This document shows positions 1-8,488 of a stretch of DNA of 64,000 bases, one piece after another; the stretch's first letter is position 1; each line of letters starts with the position of its first letter. The DNA lies in NCBI RefSeq assembly GCF_041261445.1, contig NZ_JBGCCU010000003.1, positions 186,001 to 250,000 on the forward strand, written 5' to 3'. The DNA is from Catenulispora sp. EB89. GTDB taxonomy: Bacteria > Actinomycetota > Actinomycetes > Streptomycetales > Catenulisporaceae. The notes under the pieces were generated by a model. It made no database searches, had not been told where the DNA came from, and saw nothing but the letters and a program-made list of their open reading frames with translations. Both the position numbers and the translations under genes were made by a program.

Positions 1-83
1 GCCGGGTCGTGCAGATCGCCGTGGCGAGCAGTGGCGCCCTCCCACGCATGGCCGTCGATCCAGTGGGTGACGTGCTTGGTCAT
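1..83 (-). CDS. mmsA: Methylmalonate-semialdehyde dehydrogenase-like, N-terminus only (runs off window)
   Basis: The first 27 residues of a leftward gene are visible, beginning MTKHVTHWIDGHAWEGATAR. This resembles the N-terminus of CoA-acylating methylmalonate-semialdehyde dehydrogenases, which turn malonate or methylmalonate semialdehyde into acetyl- or propionyl-CoA. The ATG at 81-83 follows an AAGGA ribosome binding site. Everything past residue 27 is outside the window, so family membership (aldehyde dehydrogenase superfamily) is safer than the exact enzyme. Its position beside polyamine catabolism genes suits a role in amine or amino-acid breakdown. Confidence 0.6.
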   Translation of the reverse strand, partial: MTKHVTHWIDGHAWEGATARHGDLHDP

Positions 84-299
84 GGCGTTCCTTAAGGGGA
101 TGTCTGGGATGAGTTCGGCCTCAGTGATGAGTCTGCGACGGGAGGACGGGCCCGACAACGCTCAGGCTGTCAGGCGATGTGGCGAAAAGGCTGACAGCCT
201 GGCGGATCAGGCGGATCAGGCGGATCGGCCGAGGTGCGATGAGTCCGAACCTCGCCGCCGGTATGTATCTCCGACAGATCCACCGACAAGGAGAACCCC

Positions 300-707
300 A
301 TGTCAGACAATCGTGACGCGGACACGGCAGCGATCCAGGCGGTCCTGACCGCCTCCTACAAGGCGTGGGAAGCCGGCGACGCCACCGCCATGGTCGCCGA
401 CTACACCGCCGACGCCACCGCCATCATGACCGGCTCGCTCCGCGACAGCCGCGAGGTGATCCGCGAGAACATGGCCCTGGCCTTCCAGGGCCCGCTCAAG
501 GACACCTCGACCTACAACAAGCAACTGAGCCTCCGTTTCGTCGGCGGCGACGCGGCGATCGCCGTCACCGAGTCCGGCATCCTGTTCGGCGGCGAGACCG
601 CGGTCCCGGACCCCCGCAAGGTGAACGCCACCTGGGTCTTCGAGAAGCGCGACGGCCGGTGGCTGATCGCCGCGTACCACAACAGCCCGGTGTTCGCGGC
701 CGCGTAA
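300..707 (+). CDS. SnoaL-like / SgcJ-EcaC family protein (DUF4440-like)
   Basis: This 135-residue protein has the cone-shaped NTF2/SnoaL fold pattern. An N-terminal helix pair (IQAVLTASYKAWEAGDATAM) leads to the YTADAT motif and then beta strands ending in WVFEKRDGRWLIAAYHNS. Such proteins are small cytoplasmic enzymes or binding proteins, often annotated as ketosteroid-isomerase-like or calcium/calmodulin kinase association-domain-like. The substrate cannot be told. An AGGAGAA site lies just before the ATG. It stands alone, convergent with the amine oxidase gene. Confidence 0.75.
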   Translation: MSDNRDADTAAIQAVLTASYKAWEAGDATAMVADYTADATAIMTGSLRDSREVIRENMALAFQGPLKDTSTYNKQLSLRFVGGDAAIAVTESGILFGGETAVPDPRKVNATWVFEKRDGRWLIAAYHNSPVFAAA

Positions 708-728
708 CGAACCCCTGAACCGCCGCGT

Positions 729-752
729 GGCGCCCCGGCTCCCCGGGGCGCC
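729..752. terminator. Bidirectional hairpin terminator
   Basis: A perfect 10-bp inverted repeat (GGCGCCCCGG / CCGGGGCGCC) with a four-base loop sits between two convergent stop codons. It has no clear T-run, as is common in high-GC actinomycetes. Confidence 0.55.
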
Positions 753-758
753 GCGCTC

Positions 759-2138
759 TCAGGAGTCGAACCCCATCCCGAACCGGTCCAGCGTCCGCAG
801 CCACAGGTTCCGCCGACCGCCGTTGCCGTCGGCACGCCCCAGGGCGTTGCTGGTCACCGTGATCCCGAACCACTTCAACGGCTCCGGCGGGAACGGCACC
901 GGCTTGCTCCGCACCATCTTCAGCGAGGTCCGCTCGGTCTCCGCGCCCGACAGCAGGTCGAGCATCACGTCGGCGCCGAACCGCGTCGCCCCGACCCCGA
1001 GCCCGGTGTACCCGACCGCGTAAGCCACCGCGCCGCCGTGGGCCGTGCCGAAGAAGGCACAGAACCGCGAGCACGTGTCGATGACGCCGCCCCACTTGTT
1101 CATGAACTTCAGCCCCTCCAGCTGCGGGAACGTCTCGAAGAAGTGCCCGGCCAGCTTGTCGAAGGTCTCCGGCCGCTGGTCCAGCCGCGAGGAGATCTTC
1201 GAGCCGAAGTGGTAGACCGCGTCGTAGCCGCCCCACAGGATCCGGTTGTCCGCGGACAGCCGGTAGTAGTGGAAGTGGTTCGCCGAGTCGCCGATGCCCT
1301 GCCGGTGTTCCCAGCCGATCGCCGCCATCTGCGCCTCCGACAACGGCTCGGTCATCAGCGCGTAGTCGTAGACCGGGACGATGAACGGCCGCACCCGCCT
1401 CAGCAGGCTCGGGAAGGCGTTCGTCGCCAGCGCCACCTTCGGCGCCAGCACCTCGCCGTTGTCGGTCGCGACCCGCATCCGCAGGTCGTCGCGCTCCAGC
1501 ACGGAAACCGGCGACTTCTCGTGGATCCGCACCCCGAGCCGCAGGCACGCGTCCCGCAGCCCGAACGCCAGCCGCGCCGGATCGACCATCGCGCAGCCGG
1601 TCTTGTCCCACAGCCCGGCGTGGTACGTCGGCGAGGCCACCTGCGCCTGCACCGCCGCGCGGTCCAGGAACACGACGTCCTCCGACGTCTCCGCGGAAGC
1701 CAGCTCCTCGGCCTGCCATTCGGCGGTCGCGACCGCCAGTTCCCCGGAGCGCCGGAAATCGCACTCGATCCCGTAGCGCTCCAGCGTCGCCTCGATCTCG
1801 TCGAGGTTCTGGTGCCCGAGCCGCTCCAGGGTGTCCATCTCGTCGGGCCACCGGGACTCGCCGTTGTCGTAGCCGTGGGTCAGCGACGAGGAGCAGAACC
1901 CGCCGTTGCGCCCGGAGGCGGCCCAGCCGATCCGGTTCGCCTCCAGCAGCACCACGTCCCGGTCGGGATCGCGTTCTTTCGCACGCAGCGCCGTCCACAG
2001 CCCCGAGTAGCCGCCGCCGACGACGACGAGATCGGCGACCGTCCGGCCGGCCAACGCCTCCAGGGCTCCGGGGCGGTCGTGCGTGTCGAGCCAGTAGGGA
2101 GTGGGGGACGCGTCGGCCAGCAGATGGTCGTACTTCAT
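759..2138 (-). CDS. FAD-dependent amine oxidase (gamma-glutamylputrescine oxidase-like, DAO family)
   Basis: The 459-residue protein has a dinucleotide-binding Rossmann motif at about residues 37-45 (VVVGGGYSG), followed by LLEAN and GWAASGRNGG, which are typical of DAO-family oxidases that bind FAD. It most likely oxidises a polyamine or its gamma-glutamyl derivative, giving an aminoaldehyde plus ammonia and hydrogen peroxide. It is the last gene of a leftward set that also holds a polyamine ABC importer and an aminoaldehyde dehydrogenase, and this context is the main support for the substrate. A hairpin in the 111-base gap before it may set its level separately from the importer genes. Confidence 0.8.
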   Translation of the reverse strand: MKYDHLLADASPTPYWLDTHDRPGALEALAGRTVADLVVVGGGYSGLWTALRAKERDPDRDVVLLEANRIGWAASGRNGGFCSSSLTHGYDNGESRWPDEMDTLERLGHQNLDEIEATLERYGIECDFRRSGELAVATAEWQAEELASAETSEDVVFLDRAAVQAQVASPTYHAGLWDKTGCAMVDPARLAFGLRDACLRLGVRIHEKSPVSVLERDDLRMRVATDNGEVLAPKVALATNAFPSLLRRVRPFIVPVYDYALMTEPLSEAQMAAIGWEHRQGIGDSANHFHYYRLSADNRILWGGYDAVYHFGSKISSRLDQRPETFDKLAGHFFETFPQLEGLKFMNKWGGVIDTCSRFCAFFGTAHGGAVAYAVGYTGLGVGATRFGADVMLDLLSGAETERTSLKMVRSKPVPFPPEPLKWFGITVTSNALGRADGNGGRRNLWLRTLDRFGMGFDS

Positions 2139-2166
2139 GGTGCAGCGGCACCCTCTCGGAAAGCGA

Positions 2167-2191
2167 AGGGGGCGCCGGTACGACGCCCCCT
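2167..2191. terminator. Intercistronic hairpin between potC and the amine oxidase
   Basis: An 8-bp inverted repeat (AGGGGGCG / CGCCCCCT) with a nine-base loop lies in the 111-base gap between two genes of the same orientation. It could be a partial terminator or an mRNA-end stabiliser. Beside it is an AT-rich stretch (about 2193-2215) that could hold a separate promoter. Confidence 0.4.
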
Positions 2192-2249
2192 AAGGTTGAA
2201 TTGTATTGATTTGAGCTGTCGAAGGCCCCTCAGATCCGTCGCGGGACCC

Positions 2250-3056
2250 TCAGCGCGCCTTCGACGTCTTGAGCCACTTCGGCACCTCGGCGACCGCGAT
2301 GCCCGCCAGCGTGACGATCAGCATCAGCGAACCGATCACGTTGACCTGCGGCGGGATGCCCTTCTGCACGGCGTTCCAGATCCAGTACGGGAACGTCACC
2401 GAGTTGCCCGCGGTCATCTCCGTGATGATGAAGTCGTCGAAGCTCAGCGCGAACGACAGCAGCGCCGCCGCCCCGATCCCGGGCGCCACCAGCGGGAAGG
2501 TCACCCGCCAGAAGGTCTGCCAGGGCGTGGCGTACAGGTCCTGCGCCGCCTTCTCCAGCATCGGGTCCATGCCGTTGAGCCGGGACTTCACCGTGATCAC
2601 CACGTAGCTGACGCAGAACATGATGTGCGCGATGAGGATCGACTTGAAGCCGAGGAAGTCCACGCCGAACGTGTTCAGGAACAACGCCAGCAGCGTGGTG
2701 CCCATGACGATCTCGGGCGCCGCCATCGGCAGGAACAGCACGCTGTTGACGAACCCGCGGCCCTTGAAGCTGTGCCGCACGATCGCGAACGCGATCATCG
2801 TGCCCAGGATCGTGGCGACCAGCGTGGCCAGCAGCGCGATCTCCAGCGAGAGCATCAGCGGGTCGTGCAGGATGCCGTCGTCGAGCGGGTTCTTCCACGC
2901 GTCGAGCGAGAACTTCTCCCACTTCACGTTGTACTTGCCCGAGGGCTTGTTGAACGACATCCACACGACGACGAAGTTCGGCACCAGCAGGAAGAAGAAG
3001 ATCAGGAAAGCGACGATGGCGATCACATGTTTGCGGAACCAGTTGATGACAGCCAT
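2250..3056 (-). CDS. potC: Spermidine/putrescine ABC transporter permease PotC
   Basis: This 268-residue inner-membrane permease has about six hydrophobic segments and the EAA loop (EKAAQDLYATPWQTFWRVTFP), which docks the ATPase. FSFALSFDDFIITEMTAG-type sequence near residue 205 is characteristic of PotC/PotI permeases. The ATG at 3054-3056 overlaps the potB stop by one base (TGATG), so the two are probably translationally coupled. It forms the importer together with PotB, PotA and the lipoprotein PotD. Confidence 0.9.
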   Translation of the reverse strand: MAVINWFRKHVIAIVAFLIFFFLLVPNFVVVWMSFNKPSGKYNVKWEKFSLDAWKNPLDDGILHDPLMLSLEIALLATLVATILGTMIAFAIVRHSFKGRGFVNSVLFLPMAAPEIVMGTTLLALFLNTFGVDFLGFKSILIAHIMFCVSYVVITVKSRLNGMDPMLEKAAQDLYATPWQTFWRVTFPLVAPGIGAAALLSFALSFDDFIITEMTAGNSVTFPYWIWNAVQKGIPPQVNVIGSLMLIVTLAGIAVAEVPKWLKTSKAR

Positions 3057-4015
3057 CAGACGATCTCCTCCGTCCCGGCTCGCTTGATGTACGCCAGGGT
3101 GATCACCAGCGTGCCGACCATCAGCAGTACCGACAGGGCCGCGCCGTAGGGGATGTTGCCGCCGGTGCCGATCATCTGCTGCTCGATCACCGTCCCGATG
3201 ACCTTCGTCTTCGGCCCGCCGAGCATCACCGCGTTGGTGTAGTCGCCGACCGCCGGGATGAAGGTCAGCAGCGTGCCGCCGACGATGCCGGGCAGCGCCA
3301 GCGGGAACGTGACCTTGCGGAAGGTGGCCCAGGCCGAGGCGTACAGGTCCTGGCCGGCCTCGTGCAGCCGCGGGTCGATCTTCTCCATCGCGGTGTAGAT
3401 CGGCAGCACCGTGAACGGCAGGAAGTTGTAGACCATGCCGCAGACCACCGAGAACGGCGTCTGCAGCACGCTGTTGTCCGAGTACGTCCAGCCCATCCCG
3501 CTGAGCAGCGGCGTGATGTGCAGCGTGTTCATGGTGTGCACGACCCAGCCGTCGTCGGCCAGGATCGTCTTCCACGCCAGCGTGCGGATCAGGTAGCTGG
3601 TGAAGAACGGCGCGACGACCAGCGCCATCAGCAGGTTCTTCCAGCGCCCGGCCTTGAACGCGATGAAGTAGGCCAGCGGCAGCGCCAGGATCAGGCAGAA
3701 CACGGTGCACATCACCGAGTACTCCAGCGACCGGACGATCTGCTGGTGCCACTGGCTCCACACGTCGCCGAAGTTGGCCCAGCGCCAGCTGAGCACGAAC
3801 CCGGTGTCCATGTCGCCGGTCTCGACCGAGGTCGAGACGATCGACCACATCGGCACGATGAAGAACACCACCAGCCAGGCGATGCCCGGGGCCAGCAGCA
3901 GGTAGGGCAGGGTCGCCCGGCGCCGCCGCACGCGCTTGTCGGCGCGCAGTTCGGCCACGGTGGTCCCGGCGGCCAGCGCCTCGGCGGCCTCGTCGGCCAG
4001 TGTGGGGGCGCTCAC
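3056..4015 (-). CDS. potB: Spermidine/putrescine ABC transporter permease PotB
   Basis: A 319-residue membrane permease with a basic cytoplasmic N-terminus (VRRRRATLPYLLLAPG), about six transmembrane segments, and an EAA loop (EAGQDLYASAWATFRKVTFP). I start it at the GTG at 4013-4015, whose GTGA overlaps the potA stop by four bases. A longer reading frame upstream lies wholly inside potA and is discarded. It is the partner of PotC in the transmembrane channel. Confidence 0.9.
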   Translation of the reverse strand: MSAPTLADEAAEALAAGTTVAELRADKRVRRRRATLPYLLLAPGIAWLVVFFIVPMWSIVSTSVETGDMDTGFVLSWRWANFGDVWSQWHQQIVRSLEYSVMCTVFCLILALPLAYFIAFKAGRWKNLLMALVVAPFFTSYLIRTLAWKTILADDGWVVHTMNTLHITPLLSGMGWTYSDNSVLQTPFSVVCGMVYNFLPFTVLPIYTAMEKIDPRLHEAGQDLYASAWATFRKVTFPLALPGIVGGTLLTFIPAVGDYTNAVMLGGPKTKVIGTVIEQQMIGTGGNIPYGAALSVLLMVGTLVITLAYIKRAGTEEIV

Positions 4016-5175
4016 GAGGCGGCCTCCAGGTCCGCCTCCGCGCCGGCCTCGATGTCCTGCTTGCCGTCCAGGCCGAAGCCCTGCGACGGGTCCCACGACA
4101 CGACGACGTCCGAACCCGGGCGGAAGATCTGCGCGCCGTCGTTCTGCACGAACACGCCGAGCTCGTCGCAGACCGGGGCCTTGACGACGTACTGCGTGGA
4201 CACCCCGACGAAGCTGGTGTCGGTGACCACGCCGCCGGTCAGCACGTTGCGGCCGTCCGGCACCTCGTCGACCGAGGCGTGGATCGACATCTTCTCCGGG
4301 CGGGCGCCGACGATGACCTCGTCGCCGGAGGCGTGGTTGCGCGCGGTGGGGATCAGCACCCTGGTGCCGTCCTCCAGCGTGACCTGCAGGTGTTCACCAA
4401 CGGTTCCCGATGCCTTGCCCGGCAACAGGTTCGACTGCCCCAGGAAGTTGGCGACGAACGTCGTCTTCGGGTTCTCGTACAGGTCGGTCGGCGACCCGAG
4501 CTGCTCGATCCGGCCCAGGTTCATCACCGCGATGGTGTCGGCCATGGTCATGGCCTCCTCCTGGTCGTGCGTGACGTGCACGAACGTCAGGCCCACCTCG
4601 GTCTGGATCCGCTTGAGCTCGATCTGCATCTGCCGGCGCAGCTTCAGGTCCAGCGCGCCCAGCGGCTCGTCCAGCAGCAGCACCTGCGGCCGGTTGATCA
4701 GCGCCCGGCCGAGCGCGACGCGCTGCTGCTGGCCGCCGGAGAGCTGGTTGGGCTTGCGCGCGCCGATGTGCGAGAGCTCGATCAGGTCGAGCATGTCCTG
4801 GACCGGCTTCCTGACGTCCTTGACGCCGCGCCGCTTGAGGCCGAAGGCGATGTTGTCCTGGATGGTCAGGTGCGGGAACAGCGCGTAGTTCTGGAAGACG
4901 GTGTTCACCGGGCGCTTGTAGGGCCGCAGCCGGGTGATGTCGTGGTCCCCGATCAGGACCCGGCCGTTCGTCGGCTCCTCCAGACCGGACACCATGCGCA
5001 GCGTCGTGGTCTTGCCGCAGCCGGACGCGCCGAGCAGCGCGAAGAACGAGCCCTGCGGGATCGTCAGCGTCAGGTCCTTCACGGCGGCGAAGTCGCCGAA
5101 GCGCTTGGTGACGTTCACCAGCCGCAAATCACCGGCCACGCCGCCCGCGGCCGAGGTCTCAGTGTTCTTACTCAT
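4012..5175 (-). CDS. potA: Spermidine/putrescine ABC transporter ATP-binding protein PotA
   Basis: The 387-residue protein carries Walker A (GASGCGKTT, about residue 53), the Q-loop (VFQNYALFPH), the ABC signature (LSGGQQQR), Walker B (VLLLDEP) and the H-loop (HVTHD). A C-terminal TOBE-type regulatory domain fills roughly residues 255-370. It is a cytoplasmic ATPase that energises PotBC. It is co-transcribed with potB (four-base overlap) and follows potD by 65 bases. Confidence 0.92.
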   Translation of the reverse strand: MSKNTETSAAGGVAGDLRLVNVTKRFGDFAAVKDLTLTIPQGSFFALLGASGCGKTTTLRMVSGLEEPTNGRVLIGDHDITRLRPYKRPVNTVFQNYALFPHLTIQDNIAFGLKRRGVKDVRKPVQDMLDLIELSHIGARKPNQLSGGQQQRVALGRALINRPQVLLLDEPLGALDLKLRRQMQIELKRIQTEVGLTFVHVTHDQEEAMTMADTIAVMNLGRIEQLGSPTDLYENPKTTFVANFLGQSNLLPGKASGTVGEHLQVTLEDGTRVLIPTARNHASGDEVIVGARPEKMSIHASVDEVPDGRNVLTGGVVTDTSFVGVSTQYVVKAPVCDELGVFVQNDGAQIFRPGSDVVVSWDPSQGFGLDGKQDIEAGAEADLEAAS

Positions 5176-5240
5176 CTACCGCTGCCTGCCTGTCTTGCCT
5201 TCGGGGAGGGGATCGGAAAGGGGAAGGGAGGGGATCGGCA

Positions 5241-6533
5241 TCAGCCGGTGACGTCCTTGAACTGCGAGACGTACTTGTCCAGCGTCTTGAGGTCCAGGTT
5301 CTGGAACTCGTGCGCCTTGGCCTTGGTGGCCGCGTCCGGGAAGATCAGCTGGTTCTGCAGCGCGTTCTTGTCGATCGCCTGCATCGCGGTGTCCGCGCCC
5401 TGCATCGAGGGGATGTAGCTGATGTAGTCGTCCAGCGCGGCGCCGACCTTCGGCTCCAGCATGTAGTTCATGAACTTCTCGGCGTTGGTCTTGTGGGAGG
5501 CCATGGCCGGGATGCACATGTTGTCGGCGAACCAGAGCATGCCCTCGGTGGGCACCACCCAGACGATGTTCGGGTCGCCGATCTGCGCGATGTCGCCGGA
5601 GTACGCCATGCACATGGCGTAGTTCCCGTTGGTCAGGTCGTTGATGTAGTCGTTGCCGGTGAACTGCCGGATCTGGTTGTTGTCCCGGGCCTTCTGGATG
5701 TAGGCCACGGCGGCGCTGAACTGGTCGTCGGTGAACTTCGACGGGTCCGCCCCGGTGGCCAGCAGCCCGAAGCCGACGCCGTCCTCCATCTCGGCGAAGT
5801 AGCCGACCTTCCCCTTGTACTTGGCGTCGGTCATCATGTCCTTGATGGACAGCTGCTGCGCCTGGGCCGCGGTCAGGCCGGCGGACTTGAGGTTCACGCC
5901 CATCAGGGTGAAGCCCAGCGCCCACGGCACGGTGTGCTTGCGGTTCGGGTCGTACGCCGGGTTGGCCGCCTCGGGCAGCAGGTCCTTGAAGTTCGGGATG
6001 TTCGCCAGGTTCAGCGGCTCCAGGTAGCCCATCTGCCGGAGCTTGCCGATCATCCAGTCCGAGAGCACCATCAGGTCCCGGCCGGTGTCCTGGCCGGCGG
6101 CCAGCTGCTGGTGGATCTTGGCGAAGAAGTCGTCGTTGGAGTTGACGTCCTCGGTGTAGTTGACCGTGATCCCGGTCTCGGTCTTGAAGTTGTCCAGCGT
6201 CGGCCGCTTGTTCTTGTCGTTCGGGTCCACGTCGATGTAGGACACCCAGTTGGAGAAGTTGACGATCTTCTCGGTGTCCGACTTGTCGGTGCCCTCCTTG
6301 CCCTCCGACGGGGCGGCCGAGGACGACGAGCCGGAGCCGGAGCCCGCGGCCCCGGCCGAGCTGTTCTTGGTCTTCGTCGCGCACGCGCCGAGCAGGCCGG
6401 CCGCGCCCAGACCGACGCCGGCGGCCAGGAAGCCCCGGCGCGAGGCGCCGCCGCCGAGCTGGCGCTTGAAGGCTTCAGGGAAACGGTCGGCGGAGTCGAG
6501 GAACTCCTCGCGGGACCGGGATATGTCGTTCAT
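5241..6533 (-). CDS. potD: Polyamine-binding lipoprotein PotD (Tat-type signal)
   Basis: A 430-residue extracellular solute-binding protein. Residues about 31-51 hold a twin-arginine motif (SRRGFLAAG) running into a lipobox (LLGAC), so it should be exported folded and lipid-anchored. A Ser/Gly-rich linker (GSGSGSSSSAAPSEG) precedes the binding domain, which has the YTEDVNSNDDFF segment typical of spermidine/putrescine-binding proteins. I chose the ATG at 6531-6533 because the Tat signal begins soon after it. It would feed polyamines to PotBC. Confidence 0.9.
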   Translation of the reverse strand: MNDISRSREEFLDSADRFPEAFKRQLGGGASRRGFLAAGVGLGAAGLLGACATKTKNSSAGAAGSGSGSSSSAAPSEGKEGTDKSDTEKIVNFSNWVSYIDVDPNDKNKRPTLDNFKTETGITVNYTEDVNSNDDFFAKIHQQLAAGQDTGRDLMVLSDWMIGKLRQMGYLEPLNLANIPNFKDLLPEAANPAYDPNRKHTVPWALGFTLMGVNLKSAGLTAAQAQQLSIKDMMTDAKYKGKVGYFAEMEDGVGFGLLATGADPSKFTDDQFSAAVAYIQKARDNNQIRQFTGNDYINDLTNGNYAMCMAYSGDIAQIGDPNIVWVVPTEGMLWFADNMCIPAMASHKTNAEKFMNYMLEPKVGAALDDYISYIPSMQGADTAMQAIDKNALQNQLIFPDAATKAKAHEFQNLDLKTLDKYVSQFKDVTG

Positions 6534-6649
6534 GCGATGGTCCGTCCTATCACCTGTGGGGCTGAACAGCGGGCGGTTGGTGCGGGTGCAGTGCGGTGGC
6601 GGTGGCGGTGCGGTGCCGGCGTGGTGGCGGTGCGCCGGCGCCGGCGATA

Positions 6650-8128
6650 TCAGAGCTCGAAGATGGTCCGGTGCCAGGGCTTGCGGGCCACTCCGGTGAG
6701 GTCGTGCATGGTGTGCTTGACCTGCGTGTACTCCTCGAAGGAGTAGGACGACATGTCCTTGCCGAACCCAGAGGACTTGTAGCCCCCGTGCGGCATCTCG
6801 CTGATGATCGGGATGTGGTCGTTGACCCAGACGCAGCCCGCCGCGAGCTCGCGCACCGCCCGCAGCGCGCGGAGGTGGTCGCGGGTCCAGGCCGAGGCGG
6901 CCAGGCCGTAGGGGGTGTCGTTGGCCAGCGCGAAGGCCTCGTCGTCGGTGTCGAACGGCAGCGCCGTGAGCACCGGCCCGAAGACCTCGTCGCGGACGAT
7001 CTCCGAGTCCTGCGCGACCCCGGTGACCAGCGTCGGCCGGTAGTACGCGCCGGCCGCCAGAGCGCCGCCGGGAGCCTCGCCGCCGACCACGATCTTCGCC
7101 CCGTAGCCGCGGGCGCGGTCCACGAAGCCGGCCACGCTGTCGCGCTGCCGGTGGGACACCAGCGGGCCGAGGTCGGTCGCGGGGTCGAAGGGGTCGCCGA
7201 GCTTGACCTTGGCGTACAGGTCCGCGACGCCGGCCACGAACTCGTCGAAGCGGCTGCGGTGCACGTACGCGCGGGTCGCCGCGGTGCAGTCCTGGCCGGT
7301 GTTGATCAGCGAGCCGGCGACCGCGCCGTGGATCGCGGCCTCCAGGTCCGCGTCGTCGAACACGACGAACGGCGCCTTGCCGCCGAGCTCCAGGTGCACG
7401 CGCTTGACCGTGCGGGAGGCGATCTCCATGACCCGCTTGCCGACCGGGGTGGAGCCGGTGAACGACACCATCCGCACCGCCGGGTGCGCCATCAGCGCCT
7501 CGCCGGCCACCGGACCGGTGCCGACGACCACGTTGACCACGCCGTCCGGGATCCCGGCGTCGGTGCAGGCCCGGGCGAACAGCAGCGCGGTCAGCGGCGT
7601 GATCTCGGCCGGCTTGAGCACGATGGTGTTGCCCGCGGCGATCGCCGGCAGGATCTTCCAGGCGGCCATCTGCAGCGGGTAGTTCCACGGGGCGATCGAG
7701 GCCACCACGCCGATCGGCTCGCGCCGGATCGCGCTGGTGTGGTCGGCGGAGTACTCGGCCGAGGCCTTGCCCTCCAGATGGCGCGCCGCGCCGGCGAAGA
7801 ACGCGGTGTTGTCCACGGTGCCGGGGACGTCGAAGCCGGTGGACAGCCGGATCGGCTTGCCGGTCTGGCGCGACTCGGTCTCGGCGAACTCCTGAGCGCG
7901 TTCGTCGAGCAGCAGCGCGAGCCGGTGCAGGGCGGCCGAGCGCTCGGCCGGCGTGGCCCTGCTCCATTCGGGGTACGCCCGTTCGGCCGCCTCCACGGCC
8001 AGACCGGCGTCGTGCGCGTCACCGAGTACGACCTCGGCGACGGTGGAGCCGTCCGCCGGATTCGTGACCTGATGCACGACTCCTGACGATCCGGTCCTCA
8101 GTCCCCCGCCGATGTACTGGTGCACCAC
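6650..8128 (-). CDS. Gamma-aminobutyraldehyde dehydrogenase-like aldehyde dehydrogenase
   Basis: A 492-residue NAD(P)-dependent aldehyde dehydrogenase. It shows the Rossmann contact SFTGSTPVGK, the general base region LELGGKAP, the catalytic cysteine in NTGQDCTAATR, and the C-terminal EVFGPV and SGFGKDMSSYSFEEYTQ segments. The aminobutyraldehyde specificity is inferred from sharing an operon with the polyamine importer and amine oxidase. It would oxidise 4-aminobutanal to GABA, completing putrescine breakdown. It is the first gene of the leftward operon and faces the PucR gene across a 360-base divergent promoter region. Confidence 0.85.
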   Translation of the reverse strand: MVHQYIGGGLRTGSSGVVHQVTNPADGSTVAEVVLGDAHDAGLAVEAAERAYPEWSRATPAERSAALHRLALLLDERAQEFAETESRQTGKPIRLSTGFDVPGTVDNTAFFAGAARHLEGKASAEYSADHTSAIRREPIGVVASIAPWNYPLQMAAWKILPAIAAGNTIVLKPAEITPLTALLFARACTDAGIPDGVVNVVVGTGPVAGEALMAHPAVRMVSFTGSTPVGKRVMEIASRTVKRVHLELGGKAPFVVFDDADLEAAIHGAVAGSLINTGQDCTAATRAYVHRSRFDEFVAGVADLYAKVKLGDPFDPATDLGPLVSHRQRDSVAGFVDRARGYGAKIVVGGEAPGGALAAGAYYRPTLVTGVAQDSEIVRDEVFGPVLTALPFDTDDEAFALANDTPYGLAASAWTRDHLRALRAVRELAAGCVWVNDHIPIISEMPHGGYKSSGFGKDMSSYSFEEYTQVKHTMHDLTGVARKPWHRTIFEL

Positions 8129-8488
8129 GTTCTCCCTTGACGGCTTGCAAACCTTCTGTGGGCAAGGCGGTCACCCACGTTTGAGTGAGGATCGTTACAG
8201 ACATCCGGCAGAGAAACAAGGGATTCCGTCGAAGAAAATGATTCTCGCAACGAAATCGCGACCTGCCCTTGGCCTGCAGAAACCGATCCCGCGCCGCATC
8301 AGTACGGGACCGATTCGACGCAATCCCTTGCGCGGCCCGGGACGCACCTGGCAGGGTGCCTCGGCAGTGCGATCGTTCTGAACACAGTGCAAAGAACAAT
8401 GGGTTAAGCACCGCGCACCGTCGCGGCACCCCGGGCGTCCCGAAGACACCACCCGCGCCATGAGCCCCGCACGTCCCCAGGAGCCACC
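8129..8488. promoter_or_regulatory. Divergent promoter region between polyamine operon and pucR-type gene
   Basis: No gene is seen in this 360-base gap, which must hold both promoters. An interrupted inverted repeat (CTTGC at 8144-8148, GCAAG at 8162-8166) lies close to the aldehyde dehydrogenase start and could be an operator for the PucR-type regulator. AGGAG at 8479-8483 is the ribosome binding site of the rightward gene. Assigning the operator is inference only. Confidence 0.45.

Noticed and set aside
565-2151. Long frame antiparallel to or overlapping the amine oxidase gene
   Set aside because: Arg/Gly-rich composition is typical of an out-of-frame high-GC reading. The 459-residue frame has the FAD motifs.
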